Source: Streptomyces harenosi (GTDB lineage: Bacteria > Actinomycetota > Actinomycetes > Streptomycetales > Streptomycetaceae). From it: DNA of 33,149 nt. Below the pieces are notes generated by a model, which worked only from the letters and a program-made list of their open reading frames with translations, was not told the DNA's origin and made no database searches. Below, piece by piece: positions 30,704-33,149 of this stretch. How positions within the stretch are numbered: position 1 is the stretch's first letter; every line of letters starts with the position of its first letter. The position numbers and the translations under genes are program-made. The stretch covers positions 1 to 33,149 of the forward strand of contig NZ_WYCT01000040.1 in assembly GCF_011008945.1 (NCBI RefSeq). Reading direction: 5' to 3'.

Positions 30704-32095
30704 TCAGGTGGTCTTGCGCTTGCGCAGGAACAGGATGGTGATGCCGCCGGCGGCGACGAGCGCGACGGCGATGCCGGCGATGACCGGGGTGGCGCTGCTG
30801 CCGCCGGTGGCGGCCAGGTCGTCACCGGCGGTGCCGCCGGTGGTGTCGTCGTGGCCGCCGGCCGCGCTGGGCTGGGAGGTGGGCTGCTCGCTGCCCGTGG
30901 AGCCGCCGGTGCTCTCCTCGGCGGTCTTGCAGTCGAGGATGCCGGTGAAGGTCTGGTCCAGGGCGTTGGGCCCGGTGACCCGGACGCTGTAGGCGGCGTC
31001 TTCCTTCACCGGGTAGGTGACGGTCAGGTCCTGACCCGCTGCGACGGTGTGCTTCTTCCCGCCGATGGTGACGTCACCGGCCTCGTCTCCGCTGTTGGTG
31101 ACCTTGATGTCGAGGCCGCCCTTGGAGCAGTTCTTCACCGCCTCGGCCGCCAGGACGGGGCCGGTGTGCTCCTTCTCGCCCCACGTGGCGGTGAAGGACG
31201 CCTTGACGTTGCTCTTGCTGGAGCCCGCGAGGATCTGGGTCTGGGTCTTGACACCGATACCGGTGAAGGCGCGGCCGACCGACAGGTCCAGGGACGCTTC
31301 CAGGCTCACCTGGGCGGTACCGGCGGCGGCGGACGCGGGCACGTCGAGGTAGAGCTCGGTGCCGTTGGCGGCGGTGGTGACCGGGTTGCCGGACGCGTCG
31401 ACGACCTTGGCGCCCTCACCGGCGACCGTCACGGACGCGCTGGCCGCGTTGGTGCTGACGGTGACCGGGCCGAGTTTCTCACCGGCCTTGCCGGAGACGG
31501 CGGCGGTGCTCAGGGAGAGCGAGGCGGTCGGCTCGGCGATGTCCTGGGCCGCCTTCTCGAGGTAGTCGGCGAGCTGTTCCGCCTCGGCGTCCAGTGCCTC
31601 GGCCTTCACGTGGTCGGAGTAGCGCCAGATCGCCACCTGGGTGCCGGCGGCGGCGTCCTTCTCGGTGAACTCGCCCTTGATGCCGGCGGTCTGGGCCAGC
31701 TTGTCCAGATCCTGGACCTGCGGGTACGAGTTCTTCAGGATCCAGTGGATCCGGCCGGCGTCCGAGTTGTCGTGCAGCGAGGACTGGTCCCAGGACACCT
31801 CCTGGTAGCGGGCCTCGCTGACGGTGGGGGTGTGGGCGTCGATGCAGTAACTCTGCAGCGTGCCGCCGCCTTCCACCTGCATCTTGAACAGACCGGCATT
31901 GATCTTCTTGCCCTCGAGCACCGCGTCGCCGTAGACCGACAGGCCGTCGAGGCTGGCGGTGACGCCGCCGGCCGGGTTCTGGCCGTCCTCGGCGGCGGCT
32001 GTGCCGACCGTGGTCACCGCGGCCCCGGCCGTGAGACCGGCGACGAGGAGCGCGGCGGACAGCCGCGTGGTGGCACGTCTCCGTATGCCGAACAT
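30704..32095 (-). CDS. Thioester-domain (TED) cell-surface protein with LAATG sortase signal
   Basis: 463-aa wall-anchored protein. An N-terminal signal peptide (RRRATTRLSAALLVAG, to about 35) precedes a thioester domain: Cys84 in YCID and Gln153 in TQVAIW are the pair that forms an internal thioester able to bond covalently to surface amines. Then come two Ig-like repeats (about 190-395), a Ser/Thr/Gly-rich spacer, LAATGG (427-432), a hydrophobic helix and a positive tail (RKRKTT), the LAXTG signal of class E sortase. No sortase is adjacent. ATG 32095 follows GGAGGGG. A role in attachment to surfaces or hosts is likely. Confidence 0.91.
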   Translation of the reverse strand: MFGIRRRATTRLSAALLVAGLTAGAAVTTVGTAAAEDGQNPAGGVTASLDGLSVYGDAVLEGKKINAGLFKMQVEGGGTLQSYCIDAHTPTVSEARYQEVSWDQSSLHDNSDAGRIHWILKNSYPQVQDLDKLAQTAGIKGEFTEKDAAAGTQVAIWRYSDHVKAEALDAEAEQLADYLEKAAQDIAEPTASLSLSTAAVSGKAGEKLGPVTVSTNAASASVTVAGEGAKVVDASGNPVTTAANGTELYLDVPASAAAGTAQVSLEASLDLSVGRAFTGIGVKTQTQILAGSSKSNVKASFTATWGEKEHTGPVLAAEAVKNCSKGGLDIKVTNSGDEAGDVTIGGKKHTVAAGQDLTVTYPVKEDAAYSVRVTGPNALDQTFTGILDCKTAEESTGGSTGSEQPTSQPSAAGGHDDTTGGTAGDDLAATGGSSATPVIAGIAVALVAAGGITILFLRKRKTT

Positions 32096-32159
32096 GTGTT
32101 TTCCCCTCCGGGCATGGCGGTGACGCGAAAACAGTAAGGGGGAGCGCACGCCAGCCCGC

Positions 32160-32189
32160 GGAATATGCAATTCCCCTAGTCACGGGGAA
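32160..32189. promoter_or_regulatory. Overlapping palindromes upstream of the TED gene
   Basis: GGAAT-ATGCA-ATTCC (32160-32174) and TTCCCC-TAGTCAC-GGGGAA (32171-32189) overlap by 4 bases, about 65-95 nt before the TED start. They are good candidates for regulator binding sites near the promoter of that gene. Confidence 0.5.
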
Positions 32190-32368
32190 GCCTGTGAGTG
32201 ATCGCCAGCGCGATCGGGAAGCCACATGATAGCCATACCCGGCCGCGGCACAGCCCGCCGGATGCGCCAAGTCCGTTTCGTCCTGCGCCCGTTGCGTCCG
32301 GCAGTGAGAACCGACGCCGACGACGACCTGCACCGCCACGGCCCCCGGCGCACCACAACCAACACACC

Positions 32369-32518
32369 GCGTCGGTCTGTCGCGCCGTCCCCTCGGGCAG
32401 GCGGTCGTCCTCGAACCGGATCGCGTATCGGTCGAACCAGCCGGACGACACCCGGTCGGCCGGCCACTTCGGCTCGCGGGCCGCCATGCTGTTCAGCGTG
32501 GCCCGCAGGGTGGTCATC
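32369..32518 (-). pseudogene. Possible IS1182-type transposase remnant
   Basis: About 50 residues beginning TLRATLNSMAAREPKW and containing WFDRYAIRFEDDRLPEG resemble the middle part of IS1182-type transposases (LRxALNALAxxxPDW..W..RYGxRxEDxRLP, from memory). No catalytic residues or the flanking parts are seen, and no terminal repeats were found, so at most a fragment remains. The surrounding 32190-32692 has no other recognisable gene. Confidence 0.4.
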
Positions 32519-32692
32519 GGGCGCAGCGTGGAACTCCTTCTCCGGCGCCCAGCTCGAGGACGAAGCCGACAGCGGTCTGGGGCGCCGGGCCGGATGGGCG
32601 CGCGGCCGTCGCCTGGCTGGTGCGTACCCGGCCCGGTGACGGGACGACGGAGAAGACGCTGCCCGGCCTTCGGCGCCCCTCTTGGACGCGGC

Positions 32693-33149
32693 CTACACCG
32701 GGGAGGCGTGGGCGGGCTGGAACCAGGCGGCTGGGTGATCGAGCGGGAGAGTCCGGTCCCACGCCGTGAGACATTGGGCGCTGGGCACGAACAGCGGGCC
32801 GGGCAACCTGTCCGTGGGCCAGAACCTCCAGGCCCCAAGGGCCTCCTCGCGCTGCTGTGGGGTGCCGGACCAGCGGGTGACCAGTACGGGTACCGTCACC
32901 CGCACCACATCGCCGACCCGGTCGAGGAGGGTGCCCAGCACCCGCACATGGCCGGGATCCGCCATGAGACCGGACTCCTCGGCGAGCTCACGTACGGCGG
33001 CCTCGGGGAACGTCTCACCGGGCTCCACCTTCCCGCCGGGCAGTTCGTACGTCCCGCGCCGGTGGCGGCCCAGCAGCACGCCGTGCGGGCCGTGCACGAT
33101 CACGCCGACTCCCACGGCGGCGTTCGGCGGAGGGGGCGCGGGCGTGCGG
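32693..33149 (-). CDS. NUDIX hydrolase (5' end beyond the window)
   Basis: Nucleoside diphosphate hydrolase with a complete Nudix box: GGKVEPGETFPEAAVRELAEESG fits Gx5Ex7REUxEExGU. The first strand (VGVIVHGPHGVLLGRHRRGTYELPGGK) and the C-terminal FVPSAQCLTAWDR segment are typical of actinobacterial members. GTG 33115 could be a start, but the frame stays open and Pro-rich to the window edge, as in relatives with about 15 extra residues, so the start is probably outside. Members clean up damaged or excess nucleotides; the substrate cannot be told from the sequence. Confidence 0.88.
   Translation of the reverse strand, partial: RTPAPPPPNAAVGVGVIVHGPHGVLLGRHRRGTYELPGGKVEPGETFPEAAVRELAEESGLMADPGHVRVLGTLLDRVGDVVRVTVPVLVTRWSGTPQQREEALGAWRFWPTDRLPGPLFVPSAQCLTAWDRTLPLDHPAAWFQPAHASPV

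Noticed and set aside
30643..30741. 32-codon frame with AGGAGG in front
   Set aside because: It overlaps the end of the opposing TED gene and has no known motif.
30851..32137. Long rightward open frame over the TED gene
   Set aside because: Antisense shadow of the TED coding sequence; it has no domain and no plausible start.

Overview
The window is very GC-rich, with dense genes, GTG/ATG starts behind GGAGG-type ribosome sites, and only two in-frame TTA codons that I could find by eye. Together with the families present (conservon-type P450s, a SpoIIE-type phosphatase, mycothiol-enzyme folds, an MmyB-type regulator, LAXTG surface proteins), this points to Streptomyces or a close relative. 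It reads like accessory, specialised-metabolism DNA: no rRNA, tRNA, CRISPR or intact insertion sequence was seen.

Left part (1-9938). A partial quinone-oxidoreductase-like gene is followed by a leftward gene set: ACP2 (6948), WS/DGAT-like acyltransferase 3, acyltransferase 2, ACP1, a beta-ketoacyl synthase and acyltransferase 1 (ending at 1016). Three divergent HHxxxDG acyltransferases with two free-standing acyl carrier proteins and one active ketosynthase look like a compact pathway that extends an acyl chain on a carrier and hands it to a hydroxyl or amine. No adenylation, ketoreductase or dehydratase gene is next to it. Directly upstream, also leftward, is a translationally coupled pair: a PAS/GAF/SpoIIE-type phosphatase and a cobalamin-binding protein with the Wx9EH light-sensor signature of CarH but no DNA-binding domain.

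Middle (10112-19672). Leftward genes encode a mycothiol-dependent-isomerase-fold protein, an antibiotic-biosynthesis-monooxygenase-fold protein and an AraC regulator. A rightward pair follows, a secreted I36-type peptidase inhibitor and a lipoprotein, with an AraC-style direct repeat of 21 bp period in front. Next come three cytochromes P450: a class-typical one; a CYP157-like one in which the ExxR arginine is replaced by tryptophan (ETHW) and which carries a TTA codon; and a CYP154-like one convergent with it. CYP154/CYP157 pairs normally sit in conservons, but no conservon genes are present here. A small P-loop kinase-like gene ends this part.

Right part (20113-33149). A TetR gene diverges from ugd (UDP-glucose dehydrogenase), a GT1 glycosyltransferase with a TTA codon, and a DHA2-type exporter, ending at a strong terminator. 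This looks like a glucuronidate-and-export unit. Its control DNA is unusually elaborate: three operator-like 16-mers, a perfect 32-bp palindrome and an 8-bp tandem repeat array. Then come a secreted CAP-domain protein, a carboxylesterase/metallo-beta-lactamase-fold pair divergent from an MmyB-type regulator, a thioester-domain surface protein with an LAATG sortase signal, a likely transposase remnant, and a NUDIX hydrolase cut by the window end.
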